Made by a program: the position numbers and the translations under genes | Part shown: positions 56,536-64,000 of the stretch, piece after piece | Layout of the letters: the number at the start of each line of letters is the position of its first letter | Position numbering within the stretch: the first letter of the stretch is position 1 | Notes under the pieces: model-generated | What the model was told of the DNA's origin: nothing | The model's input: the letters and a program-made list of their open reading frames with translations, nothing else | The model's database searches: none | From: Streptomyces sp. TS71-3 | GTDB lineage: Bacteria > Actinomycetota > Actinomycetes > Streptomycetales > Streptomycetaceae | Assembly (NCBI RefSeq): GCF_018327685.1 | Contig: NZ_BNEL01000003.1 | Location: 124,001 to 188,000, forward strand | Direction: 5' to 3' | Length of the DNA stretch: 64,000 nucleotides

Positions 56536-56634
56536 GCCGAAGGCCGTCGGGACCCCGGTCGCCGAGGGCCGTCCGGACCCCGGTCGCCGAAGGCCGTCCG
56601 GACCTCGGTCGCGGACGGCCGTCACGACTCAGTT
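56536..56634. repeat. 25-bp tandem repeat between the two beta-propeller genes
   Basis: Units of the form gccgaaggccgtccggaccccggtc start at 56536, 56561 and 56586, with a decayed copy at 56611. The next gccgaaggcc at 56635 is the 3' coding end of paralog B (Phe-Gly-Asn-stop), so the array looks like a runaway duplication of that gene's last codons. Confidence 0.85.
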
Positions 56635-58596
56635 GCCGAAGGCCATCATGAGCTTCTCCTGCGACTTGTCGCTGCCCGTGAGCCGCGTCGTGGAGATGTA
56701 GAAGCGCCCGTCCACGTAGTCGATCGCCTTGGAGAAGAAGCCGTTCTCGATCTCGGCGGCCCCCTGAGGGTTCTGAAGCACCGTCTTCGCCTTGTGGGCG
56801 CCGCCGGTCGGGATCGACAGCACCCGGCCGCCCGCGTCGTAGGAGGGGTCCTCGTACGCGATGAGGTTGCCGCCCTCGACCTTCATCGGGAGCATGGCGG
56901 TGTCCCCGGGTGCCTTGACCCGCCACTTCTCCTTGCCGTTCGCGAGGTTGATCGCGACGATGTCGTTCGCACCGCTTTTCGCCTCGGTGGGCAGGTAGAG
57001 GGTGTCGGCGTCGGAGGCCACGCCCGTGCAGCCCTGGAGGTCACGGTCGAGGATCGCCCAGCCGCACTCCGGCGCGAAGCTCTCGTTGATGTCCACCTGC
57101 GAGCGTGTCGTGCTCGAACCGTCCTTCAGGGTGCTGATGTTCCACTGCTTCTTGTCCTCGTTGGTGAGGTAGAGGACCACGGGGCTGGTGGAGTACACCC
57201 GGCCGAGCTGCCAGCCCTTGGGCAGCTCCTTGGTCCACTTCGTGCGGCCGCTCGCCGGGTCCAGCTCCTCCACCCGCTCGTGCTGGTTCGGCTGGCCGGC
57301 CGCGCAGGACAGGGCGACGATGACGCGGTCGCCGCCGGTGAAGCCGCTGGGGAAGCAGACCCCCGACTTCTCCTCCTTCTTCGTCCACAGCTGCTTGCCG
57401 TCGCTGACGCTGTAGCCGACGCCGGACTGCGAACGTCCCACGACCAGGGTGTTCTTGGAGATGGACAGCTCCAGCGTGATCGTGCTGTCGAACAGCTCGC
57501 CCTCGTCCATCTTCTTCGTCCAGCCCTTCTGGCCGGTCTTCAGGTCGATCTGGACGAGCTGGTTGCACTTGGCCGAGTCGTTGGTGCCGCTCTTGTAGGC
57601 GACGACGACCTTGCCGTCCGGGGTGGCCTGCTTGGACGCGGCGCAGATGGCCTGCGGCAGGGTGACCGGGTCGTACGCCGGGGTGCCGTCGGCGACCTTG
57701 TACCCGACGATCTCCTTGTACGCCGCCTTGACCGCGACCGTGCCGGTGATCCACATGCCGGGGGCGTCCGCTCCGGAACCGGGCGCGTCCGGCGCCGACT
57801 TGTACCAGAGCACCTTGTCCTCGCCGGCCTGGCGCCCGGCGTTGAGGTTGTCGGGGTCGTCGCCGCCCTTGCCCTCGCCGTCGCCGCTGCCGTCACCAGG
57901 GTTGACGGGGGCCGAGGCGCCGGGGCTCGTGGCGCCCTTGTCGCCGCCGGCCTCCTGCTGCTTGCCGTCGTCCCCGCCGGAGACCGCCCACACGACACCG
58001 CCGGCCACCAGGAGCACGGCCACCGCCGCGCCGATGATCGCCGCGGGCTTGCCCTTGAACGGGTTCTTCCCCCCACCGCCCGGGCCACCGGGGCCGCCCG
58101 GCATTCCGGGGCCACCGGGCATCTGGGGGTACGGGTACTGGCCCTGCTGCTGGTAGCCGTAGCCCGGCGCCGGGGGCTGGCCGTAGGGGCCGGGCTGCTG
58201 CGGCTGGGTGTAGGGCTGTGCGTACGGGTTGTTGGCGGCGGGCTGCTGCTGCTGCGGGTAGCCGTAGCCGGGGCCCGCCGGAGGCTGGGGCTGCTGCCCC
58301 GGCTGGGGGTGGCCGTAGCCGCCCTGGCCCGGGGGCGGCGGGGTGCCGGGGGCCGGCGGCGGGGCCGGCGGCATCCGGGGCGGGGCCGGCGGCGGGTTCT
58401 GCGGGGCGCCGAAGCCGCCCCCCGGCGGCTGGCTGGGCGGCGGCGGAGGCGTACCCGGCTGGTTCGGGTATCCCCCACCGGAGCCTCCGCCGGAACCACC
58501 GCCCGGACTCCCCGGTGGATTCTGCGGTGGGTCCTGCGGTCGGTCCTGCGGAGCTCCGAAACCGCCCTGAGGCGGCTGGTTGGGCGGCTGAGTCAC
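56629..58596 (-). CDS. Membrane-anchored PQQ-like beta-propeller protein, paralog B
   Basis: The 655-residue protein shares the layout of paralog A. The cytoplasmic N-terminal 185 residues are Pro/Gly/Gln/Tyr-rich with the same starting motif MTQPP-QPPQGGFGAPQD. A membrane helix follows (AAIIGAAVAVLLVAGGVVWAV, near 190-210), then a low-complexity linker and a PQQ-like propeller (VQIDLKTGQKGWTKKM, YSVSDGKQLWTKK, ELDPASGRTKWTKELPKG, VAINLANGKEKWRVK). It is the upstream gene of the pair. Two extracellular Cys pairs could be disulfides. Function unknown; it may be a cell-surface scaffold or signalling protein. Confidence 0.85.
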   Translation of the reverse strand: MTQPPNQPPQGGFGAPQDRPQDPPQNPPGSPGGGSGGGSGGGYPNQPGTPPPPPSQPPGGGFGAPQNPPPAPPRMPPAPPPAPGTPPPPGQGGYGHPQPGQQPQPPAGPGYGYPQQQQPAANNPYAQPYTQPQQPGPYGQPPAPGYGYQQQGQYPYPQMPGGPGMPGGPGGPGGGGKNPFKGKPAAIIGAAVAVLLVAGGVVWAVSGGDDGKQQEAGGDKGATSPGASAPVNPGDGSGDGEGKGGDDPDNLNAGRQAGEDKVLWYKSAPDAPGSGADAPGMWITGTVAVKAAYKEIVGYKVADGTPAYDPVTLPQAICAASKQATPDGKVVVAYKSGTNDSAKCNQLVQIDLKTGQKGWTKKMDEGELFDSTITLELSISKNTLVVGRSQSGVGYSVSDGKQLWTKKEEKSGVCFPSGFTGGDRVIVALSCAAGQPNQHERVEELDPASGRTKWTKELPKGWQLGRVYSTSPVVLYLTNEDKKQWNISTLKDGSSTTRSQVDINESFAPECGWAILDRDLQGCTGVASDADTLYLPTEAKSGANDIVAINLANGKEKWRVKAPGDTAMLPMKVEGGNLIAYEDPSYDAGGRVLSIPTGGAHKAKTVLQNPQGAAEIENGFFSKAIDYVDGRFYISTTRLTGSDKSQEKLMMAFGN

Positions 58597-58890
58597 AGCG
58601 TTCCCCCTCTTTCACTGAAATCTCGCCTGGCCGAGGCCCGCCGGCGCCCCGTCCGCCGTCAAGCTGGTGAGACCATGACGACCGGACGATCACAGCGACC
58701 GTCAGGCCGTCACGGCGGGGGCCCGGGGCTCATCCCGGATGCGCACAACGCTGGTTTTCGGCACACCTGATCGCGCTCAGGCCTGACGTCCAGGGCGCCT
58801 TTCTATCACCATGACGCCTTGGCACACCTGATCGGTTCGTGGCCTGTTCCCAACGTCGGACCCTGCCGTGATGGCTCCGTTACGGGGTTT
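58597..58890. other. Promoter region of the beta-propeller pair, with a long direct repeat
   Basis: No gene. ggcacacctgatcg occurs exactly twice, at 58760 and 58821, a 61-base period, with tgatcgcgctcagg and tgatcggttcg after each copy. Direct repeats of 14 bases in a promoter region may be regulator sites. Confidence 0.45.
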
Positions 58891-60714
58891 TCACGCGTTC
58901 TCCGCGAGCTCCAGCCAGCGGTTCTCCAGCTCCTCGCGACGGCCGGCGAGCTCGCGCAATTCGCCGTCCCATCCGGCCACTTTCTCAAAATCGGTTGCGT
59001 TGTCGGCGATCCTCGCGTGCAGCTCCGTCTCGGATTCCGTGATCCTGTCCAGTTGCCGCTCGATGCGCTGGAGTTCCTTCTTCGCGGCGCGGGCGTCGGC
59101 CGCCGAGACGGTGCGCGCCGCCTTCGCGGCGTTCTCGGCCGCCTTGGCCGCCGGGACCGGGGCGGCGGCCGTGGCCTCGCGCATCCGCTCCCGCCGCTCC
59201 AGGTACTCGTCGATGCCGCGCGGCAGCATCCGCAGCGCCCGGTCGCCCAGCAGCGCGTACACGCGGTCCGTGGTGCGCTCCAGGAAGAACCGGTCGTGGG
59301 AGATCACGACGAGGGTGCCCGGCCAGCCGTCGAGGAGGTCCTCCAGCTGGGTGAGCGTCTCGATGTCCAGGTCGTTGGTGGGCTCGTCGAGGAAGAGGAC
59401 GTTGGGCTCGTCCATCAGCAGCCGCAGGAGCTGGAGCCTTCGGCGCTCGCCGCCGGAGAGGTCGCCGACCGGCGTCCACTGCTTCTCCTTGCCGAAGCCG
59501 AACGTCTCGCAGAGCTGGCCGGCCGTCAGCTCCCGGCCCTTGCCGAGGTCGACGCGCTCGCGCACCTGCTGCACGGCCTCCAGCACCCGCAGTGCCGGGT
59601 CGATCTCGCGGACCTCCTGGGAGAGGAACGCGGGACGCACGGTCTTGCCGACCGCGATCCGCCCGCCCACCGGCTGCCGGTCGCCGCTGCTCGCCGCCGC
59701 CTCGGCCATGGCCCGCACCAGGGAGGTCTTGCCCGCGCCGTTCACCCCGACCAGGGCGAACCGGTCGCCGGGGCCGACCTGCCAGGTCAGGTGCTCCAGC
59801 AGCACCTTCGGGCCGGCCTGGACGGTGACGTCCTCCAGGTCGATCACGGACTTGCCGAGCCGGGAGGAGGCGAACCGCATCAGCTCGCTGCTGTCCCGCG
59901 GCGGCGGCACGTCCTTGATCAGCTCGTTGGCGGCCTCGATGCGGAACCTGGGCTTGGACGTGCGCGCCGGGGCGCCGCGGCGCAGCCAGGCCAGCTCCTT
60001 GCGGACCAGGTTCTGCCGCTTGACCTCCTCGGTCGCGGCGATGCGCTCCCGCTCGGCGCGCGCGAAGACGTAGTCGGAGTAGCCGCCCTCGTACTCGTAC
60101 ACGGAACCGCGCTGCACGTCCCACATCCGCGTGCAGACCTGGTCGAGGAACCACCGGTCGTGGGTGACGCAGACCAGCGCGGAGCGGCGGGCCCGCAGGT
60201 GGCCGGCGAGCCAGGAGATGCCCTCCACGTCCAGGTGGTTGGTGGGCTCGTCGAGGACGATCAGGTCCTGCTCGGCGATGAGCAGCTTCGCCAGCGCGAT
60301 ACGGCGCCGCTCGCCACCGGAGAGCGGCCCGATGACGGTGTCCAGGCCCTGCGGGAAGCCGGGCATCTCCAGGCTGCCGAAGAGGCCGGTGAGGACGTCG
60401 CGGATCCTGGCGTCGCCGGCCCACTCGTGGTCGGCGAGGTCGCCGATCACCTCGTGGCGCACGGTCGCCGCGGAGTCGAGGGAGTCGTGCTGGGTGAGCA
60501 CGCCGAGGCGGAGCCCGCCACTGTGGGTGACCCGGCCGGAGTCGGCCTCCTCCAGCTTGGCCAGCAGCCTGATCAGGGTGGTCTTGCCGTCTCCGTTCCG
60601 GCCCACCACACCGATCCGGTCGCCGTCCGAGACCCCGAGGGAGACCGAGTCGAGCAGGGCGCGGGTGCCGTACACCTTGCTGACTGCCTCGACATTGACC
60701 AGGTTGACGGCCAC
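58891..60714 (-). CDS. ABC-F family ATPase (Uup-like)
   Basis: The 607-residue soluble protein has two ABC domains and no membrane segments, the ABC-F pattern. Members act on the ribosome (translation factors or antibiotic-resistance proteins) or in DNA transposon precise-excision control (Uup). Domain 1 has Walker A GRNGDGKTT and LSGGERRRIAL, LLDEPTNHLD-type IVLDEPTNHLD; domain 2 has GVNGAGKTS, LSGGERRRLQL and LFLDEPTNDLD. A C-terminal basic coiled coil (AADARAAKKELQRIERQLDRI to the end) is the Uup-type DNA/RNA-binding tail. The GTG at 60714 fits AGGAG better than the GTG at 60720. The exact role is open. Confidence 0.88.
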   Translation of the reverse strand: MAVNLVNVEAVSKVYGTRALLDSVSLGVSDGDRIGVVGRNGDGKTTLIRLLAKLEEADSGRVTHSGGLRLGVLTQHDSLDSAATVRHEVIGDLADHEWAGDARIRDVLTGLFGSLEMPGFPQGLDTVIGPLSGGERRRIALAKLLIAEQDLIVLDEPTNHLDVEGISWLAGHLRARRSALVCVTHDRWFLDQVCTRMWDVQRGSVYEYEGGYSDYVFARAERERIAATEEVKRQNLVRKELAWLRRGAPARTSKPRFRIEAANELIKDVPPPRDSSELMRFASSRLGKSVIDLEDVTVQAGPKVLLEHLTWQVGPGDRFALVGVNGAGKTSLVRAMAEAAASSGDRQPVGGRIAVGKTVRPAFLSQEVREIDPALRVLEAVQQVRERVDLGKGRELTAGQLCETFGFGKEKQWTPVGDLSGGERRRLQLLRLLMDEPNVLFLDEPTNDLDIETLTQLEDLLDGWPGTLVVISHDRFFLERTTDRVYALLGDRALRMLPRGIDEYLERRERMREATAAAPVPAAKAAENAAKAARTVSAADARAAKKELQRIERQLDRITESETELHARIADNATDFEKVAGWDGELRELAGRREELENRWLELAENA

Positions 60715-60905
60715 CGACACTCCTGTCTTGTGCTGCGGGATGGATCAGCCTCCCAGCGTACTTGGCGGGGTGGGGTGGGGTCGGGCGTGCGGGGTCCCCC
60801 GGCGGTCCGCCCCGGTGGCGGGGCCGTCCTTGCGGGGCGTCGCCGTCTCCGGTCCCCGCGCCCCTTTTCAGGGCTGCGCCCCAACGGCCGGGCTGCGCCC
60901 CGACA

Positions 60906-61032
60906 GGGGCGGGGGGAACTGCGCGAGCAACCACCCACACACCGGTGGTCCGGACGCGACAGAACCAGCCCCCTTCGGACAGGGACGACCCGACCGCCTC
61001 GTCGTGGCTGGTCGCGCAGTTCCCCCCGCCCC
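60906..61032. repeat. Long palindromic element, copy 4 (3' of ispE)
   Basis: Arms 60906-60926 and 61012-61032 are perfect complements over 21 bases (ggggcggggggaactgcgcg core). The interior (ggtggtccgg, gcgacagaaccagccccc) is shared with copy 3 at 53255. It lies downstream of the minus-strand ispE gene. Confidence 0.92.
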
Positions 61033-61077
61033 TGAGGGCACCAGGGCTCCGCCCCGACAGGGGCGCCCGAGCCGCGG

Positions 61078-61980
61078 TCAGGGGAGGACCGTCGCACCCC
61101 GCGCCGGAGCTTCCGTCACTCGGGTCGTGCGGCACGTGCCGGACTCCCGCAGGGCATCCGAAACCGTGCGAGCCACGGCCGCGTCGGAGGCCAGGAACGC
61201 CGTCGTGGGCCCCGAACCGGAGACCAGCGCGGCGAGCGCACCCGCCTTCGTGCCCACGGCAAGGACCTCCGCGAGCGACGGGTAGAGCGAGAGCGCCGCG
61301 GGCTGGAGATCGTTGCCGAGCGCAGCGCCCAGCGCCACCGCGTCCCCGTCCCGCAGCGCGTCGAGCAGCACCTCGGACGCCACCGGCGCCGGCACCGGCG
61401 CCCCCCGCTCGGCCGCCAGCCGGTCGAACTCCCGGTACACCGCGGGCGTCGAGAGCCCGCCCTCGGCGAGCGCGAACACCCAGTGGAAGATCCCGCCCAC
61501 CGGCAGCTCACGCAGTCGCTCGCCCCGCCCGGTACCCAGCGCCGCCCCGCCGACCAGGCTGAACGGCACATCGCTGCCCAGGCCGGCGGCCAGCTCCAGC
61601 AGCTCGGCCCGACCGGCGCCGGTGCCCCAGAGCGTGTCGCACGCGAGGAGCGCGCCCGCGCCGTCCGCGCTGCCGCCCGCCATGCCGCCCGCCACGGGGA
61701 TGTCCTTGGCGATGTGGATGTGCACGTCCGGGCTCCGCCCGGTCCACTCGGCCAGGGCGATGGCGGCGCGCGCGGCGAGGTTGCTCCGGTCCAGGGGCAC
61801 CTGGTCGGCGCCCGGGCCCGAGCACGTGATCCGCAGCTCGGCGGCGGGCTCGACGGTGATCTCGTCGTAGAGCCCCACGGCCAGGAACACGTTCGCCAGG
61901 TCGTGGAAGCCGTCGGGGCGGGCGGGGCCCACCGCGAGCTGAGCGTTCACCTTGGCCGGGACCCGCACGGTCACTGTCAC
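61078..61980 (-). CDS. ispE: 4-diphosphocytidyl-2-C-methyl-D-erythritol kinase
   Basis: IspE phosphorylates CDP-methylerythritol in the MEP isoprenoid pathway. The 300-residue GHMP kinase contains [28 protein letters not shown] (the substrate/ATP N-terminal motif), the glycine loop [38 protein letters not shown], and C-terminal [13 protein letters not shown]. The GTG at 61980 overlaps the rsmA stop by four bases. The rsmA-ispE pair is conserved in actinobacteria. Confidence 0.95.
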   Translation of the reverse strand: MTVTVRVPAKVNAQLAVGPARPDGFHDLANVFLAVGLYDEITVEPAAELRITCSGPGADQVPLDRSNLAARAAIALAEWTGRSPDVHIHIAKDIPVAGGMAGGSADGAGALLACDTLWGTGAGRAELLELAAGLGSDVPFSLVGGAALGTGRGERLRELPVGGIFHWVFALAEGGLSTPAVYREFDRLAAERGAPVPAPVASEVLLDALRDGDAVALGAALGNDLQPAALSLYPSLAEVLAVGTKAGALAALVSGSGPTTAFLASDAAVARTVSDALRESGTCRTTRVTEAPARGATVLP

Positions 61981-62888
61981 TGCGTACTCCGCCTCTCCAC
62001 GCGCCGCGCCCCGGCGGCCCGTCCTTGCCCGCCGCCCGTCCCGGGCCGGTGCTCCGCGATCCGGGCGAACTCCGCCACGGTCAGCTCCTCGCCCCGCGCC
62101 CGCACCGGCACACCCGCCGCGACCAGCGCGGATTCGGCGGCAGCCGGGGATCCGGCCCAGCCGGCGAGCGCCGCGCGCAGGGTCTTCCTGCGCTGCGCGA
62201 AGGCCGCGTCGACCACCGCGAAGACCTCCTGCCTGGAGGCCGTGGTGGGGACCGGGTCGGTCCTGCGCACCAGCGAGACCAGACCGCTGTCCACGTTGGG
62301 GGCGGGCCAGAAGACGTTCCGCCCGACGGCGCCGGCCCGCTTGACGTGGGCGTACCAGTTCGCCTTGACCGAGGGCACGCCGTACACCTTGGAACCGGGG
62401 GCGGCGGCCAGCCGGTCGGCGACCTCGGACTGCACCATGACGAGGGCGCGTTCGATGCTCGGGAAGGTGCCGAGCATATGGAGCAGCACCGGGACGGCGA
62501 CGTTGTAGGGGAGGTTCGCGACCAGCGCGGTCGGGGGCGGTCCGGGCAGCTCCGTGACGTGCATGGCGTCCGCGTGGACCAGCGCGAAGCGGTCGGCTCG
62601 CTCCGGAACGCGGTCGGCGACGGTGCCGGGCAGCGCGGCGGCGAGGGTGTCGTCGATCTCCACGGCGGTGACGTTGCCGGCGGCCTCCAGGAGCGCGAGG
62701 GTCAGCGAGCCGAGGCCGGGGCCGACCTCCACGGCGACGTCGTCCGGCCGGACGTCCGCGGTGCGGACGATGCGGCGGACCGTGTTCGCGTCGATCACGA
62801 AGTTCTGGCCGCGCTGCTTGGTCGGCCGTATGCCGTGTGCAGCGGCCAGCTCCCTGATCTCGGCGGGTCCCAGCAACACATCGTCCAC
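61977..62888 (-). CDS. rsmA: 16S rRNA dimethyladenosine transferase RsmA (KsgA)
   Basis: RsmA dimethylates two adjacent adenosines near the 3' end of 16S rRNA during ribosome assembly; its loss gives kasugamycin resistance. The 303-residue protein shows motif [38 protein letters not shown], the catalytic NLPY as [11 protein letters not shown], and the C-terminal helical domain. The GTG at 62888 is the likely start, with AGGGTGG upstream. A short gap of 63 bases separates it from the penicillin-binding protein gene upstream. Confidence 0.95.
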   Translation of the reverse strand: MDDVLLGPAEIRELAAAHGIRPTKQRGQNFVIDANTVRRIVRTADVRPDDVAVEVGPGLGSLTLALLEAAGNVTAVEIDDTLAAALPGTVADRVPERADRFALVHADAMHVTELPGPPPTALVANLPYNVAVPVLLHMLGTFPSIERALVMVQSEVADRLAAAPGSKVYGVPSVKANWYAHVKRAGAVGRNVFWPAPNVDSGLVSLVRRTDPVPTTASRQEVFAVVDAAFAQRRKTLRAALAGWAGSPAAAESALVAAGVPVRARGEELTVAEFARIAEHRPGTGGGQGRAAGARRVERRSTQ

Positions 62889-62951
62889 GCATCCACCCTA
62901 TGGGCTGTTCGCCCCCCGCCCCGACCACCGGTCGCCCGGGGGCGCCGCGCC

Positions 62952-64000
62952 TCACCCCACGGCGCGCAGCACCCCGGCCACGATCGGCCCTGCCGCGTCC
63001 GCCCCGTGGCCGCCGCTCTGCGTCATCGCGGCCGCCGCGATGTCGCCCCGGTATCCCGCGAACCAGCTGTTCGACTTCGCCTGCGCGTCCACCTCCGCGG
63101 ACCCGGTCTTCGCGCCGATGTCCCCGCCGAGCCCCGACATCGCCGCGGCGGCGGTCCCGCTGATGGCCGTGCGGTGCATCATCTGGCGGAGCTGGGCCAC
63201 CGTCCCGGAGGAGAGCCCCTGGGCGGTCGCGAGGGTCCGCCCGTCCAGCGACTGCGGCACGATCACCGGCTGCCGGAAGACGCCGGTCATGGCCGTCGCG
63301 GTCACCGAGGCCATGTTCAGCGGGTCCATCTGCACCTGGCCCTGCCCGATCATGTTCGCCGCGGTGTTGGGGCCGCCGGACGCCGGCACGCTGCCGTCGA
63401 AGGACGGGATGCCCGTCTTCCAGTTGTCCCTGCCCAGGCCGAAGTGGTCCTGCGCCTCCTTGGTGAGCGAGTCGACCTTGACCTCGTCCGCGTACTTGAG
63501 GAAGGCGGTGTTGCAGGAGCGGGCGAAGCTCGACGCGAGCGTGGCGTGCAGGTCGGGCGTGAGGCCCTTCTCGTTGTGGAACGTCTGGCTCTGCCAGGTC
63601 GCCGTGTCGGGGCAGGGCGCGGGCCCGGAGGCCGTGGTGATGCCGTTGTCGATGAGCGTCGCGGACGTGATGATCTTCATGGTGGAGCCGGGTGCCAGCT
63701 CGCCCTGGAAGGCGGCGTTGAACGAGTCCTTCCGGTGGTTGGCGACCGCCAGCACCTCGCCGGTGCTCGGCTTGACGGCGACCACGGACGACTCGGCGAA
63801 CTGCGTGACCGCGTGCTCGGCGGCGGCCTGCGCCGCGGCGCTGAGCGTGGTGTGCAGCGTGCCCGGCCGGCCCTTGGCGAGGGTGGCGAGGACGGTGTCG
63901 GGCGCGGTCTCGCTCTGGTGCCGTACGACGAGTTCGAGGGCGGGCGTGCCGCCGGCCTTCTCGCCGTACTTCGCGCGGAGCTCGTCCAGGATCGGGCCCA
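62952..64000 (-). CDS. Penicillin-binding protein transpeptidase, partial (5' end outside window)
   Basis: The visible 349 C-terminal residues hold a complete class B penicillin-binding transpeptidase domain. It has the active-site Ser in PGSTMK (SxxK), SCN (in FARSCNTAF) and KTG (in AKTGSAEV). The frame stays open to the window edge, reading LDELRAKYGEKAGG-type dimerisation sequence, so the N-terminus (and any membrane anchor) is missing. The protein cross-links peptidoglycan outside the membrane. It lies just upstream of rsmA on the same strand. Which PBP it is (septal, sporulation or elongation) cannot be told from this part. Confidence 0.92.
   Translation of the reverse strand, partial: GPILDELRAKYGEKAGGTPALELVVRHQSETAPDTVLATLAKGRPGTLHTTLSAAAQAAAEHAVTQFAESSVVAVKPSTGEVLAVANHRKDSFNAAFQGELAPGSTMKIITSATLIDNGITTASGPAPCPDTATWQSQTFHNEKGLTPDLHATLASSFARSCNTAFLKYADEVKVDSLTKEAQDHFGLGRDNWKTGIPSFDGSVPASGGPNTAANMIGQGQVQMDPLNMASVTATAMTGVFRQPVIVPQSLDGRTLATAQGLSSGTVAQLRQMMHRTAISGTAAAAMSGLGGDIGAKTGSAEVDAQAKSNSWFAGYRGDIAAAAMTQSGGHGADAAGPIVAGVLRAVG

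Overview
The window is about 72% GC, with GTG/TTG starts, long antisense shadow frames and many short overlapping (ATGA/GTGA) operons. It reads as the core chromosome of a Streptomyces. The gene order ppx / DUF501 / divIC / eno / rpfA / rpfC / P450 / mazG / SurA-like lipoprotein / kinase / mfd / ABC pair and later tRNA-Gln / glmU / prs / rplY / pth / ppc / desaturase / tam-tamR / galKET / ABC-F / ispE / rsmA is the order I know from Streptomyces. Parts of it (rsmA-ispE-pth-rplY-prs-glmU-mfd-mazG-eno-divIC-DUF501-ppx) are shared by other actinobacteria such as Mycobacterium. No assembly break, prophage or biosynthetic cluster is evident.

Layout. 1-6.5 kb: a minus-strand block with a Ppx/GppA phosphatase, a DUF501 protein, DivIC, enolase and two secreted resuscitation-promoting factors. 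The first Rpf gene sits behind a clear ydaO/c-di-AMP riboswitch. 7-13 kb: a P450, a MazG pyrophosphohydrolase, a SurA-like lipoprotein, a Ser/Thr kinase and its overlapping membrane protein. 13.3-20.7 kb: Mfd and a MacB/FtsX-type ABC exporter pair. 21.7-22.6 kb: a DivIVA-like coiled-coil protein. 22.7-28.3 kb: an accessory-looking island of deaminase and SUKH (toxin/immunity-superfamily) proteins. One 949-residue protein appears to combine an Imm35/YrhB-like domain, a collagen-like linker, a deaminase-like domain and a SUKH-4 domain. Around it are a SMI1/KNR4 protein, a YwqJ-like deaminase and a SUKH-3 protein. 28.5-36 kb: an orphan histidine kinase, tRNA-Gln(UUG), glmU, prs, a 3 x 108-bp minisatellite, rplY, pth and a small membrane protein. 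36.7-46.6 kb: ppc, a desaturase with its TetR regulator, a stand-alone TnpB insertion element beside a damaged Uma2 gene, a VOC protein, the tam/tamR pair and an orphan LuxR-type regulator. 47-53 kb: an acetyltransferase and the galT-galE-galK operon, divergent from a sodium/sugar symporter. 53.4-64 kb: an atypical response regulator without the phospho-acceptor Asp, two tandem paralogous membrane-anchored beta-propeller proteins, an ABC-F ATPase, ispE, rsmA and the 3' part of a penicillin-binding protein running off the window.

Functionally the window mixes central metabolism (enolase, PEP carboxylase, PRPP synthetase, Leloir pathway, trans-aconitate methyltransferase, isoprenoid and UDP-GlcNAc synthesis), cell-wall and spore functions (Rpfs, PBP, DivIC, GlmU), translation (L25, Pth, RsmA, tRNA-Gln) and local regulators next to their targets (tamR, the TetR gene, the gal promoter region).

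The least ordinary parts are the deaminase/SUKH island, the TnpB element with its putative omega-RNA end abutting a frameshifted Uma2 gene, and a family of long perfect palindromes placed at gene 3' ends. Four long copies occur here, with perfect arms of 14-28 bp.
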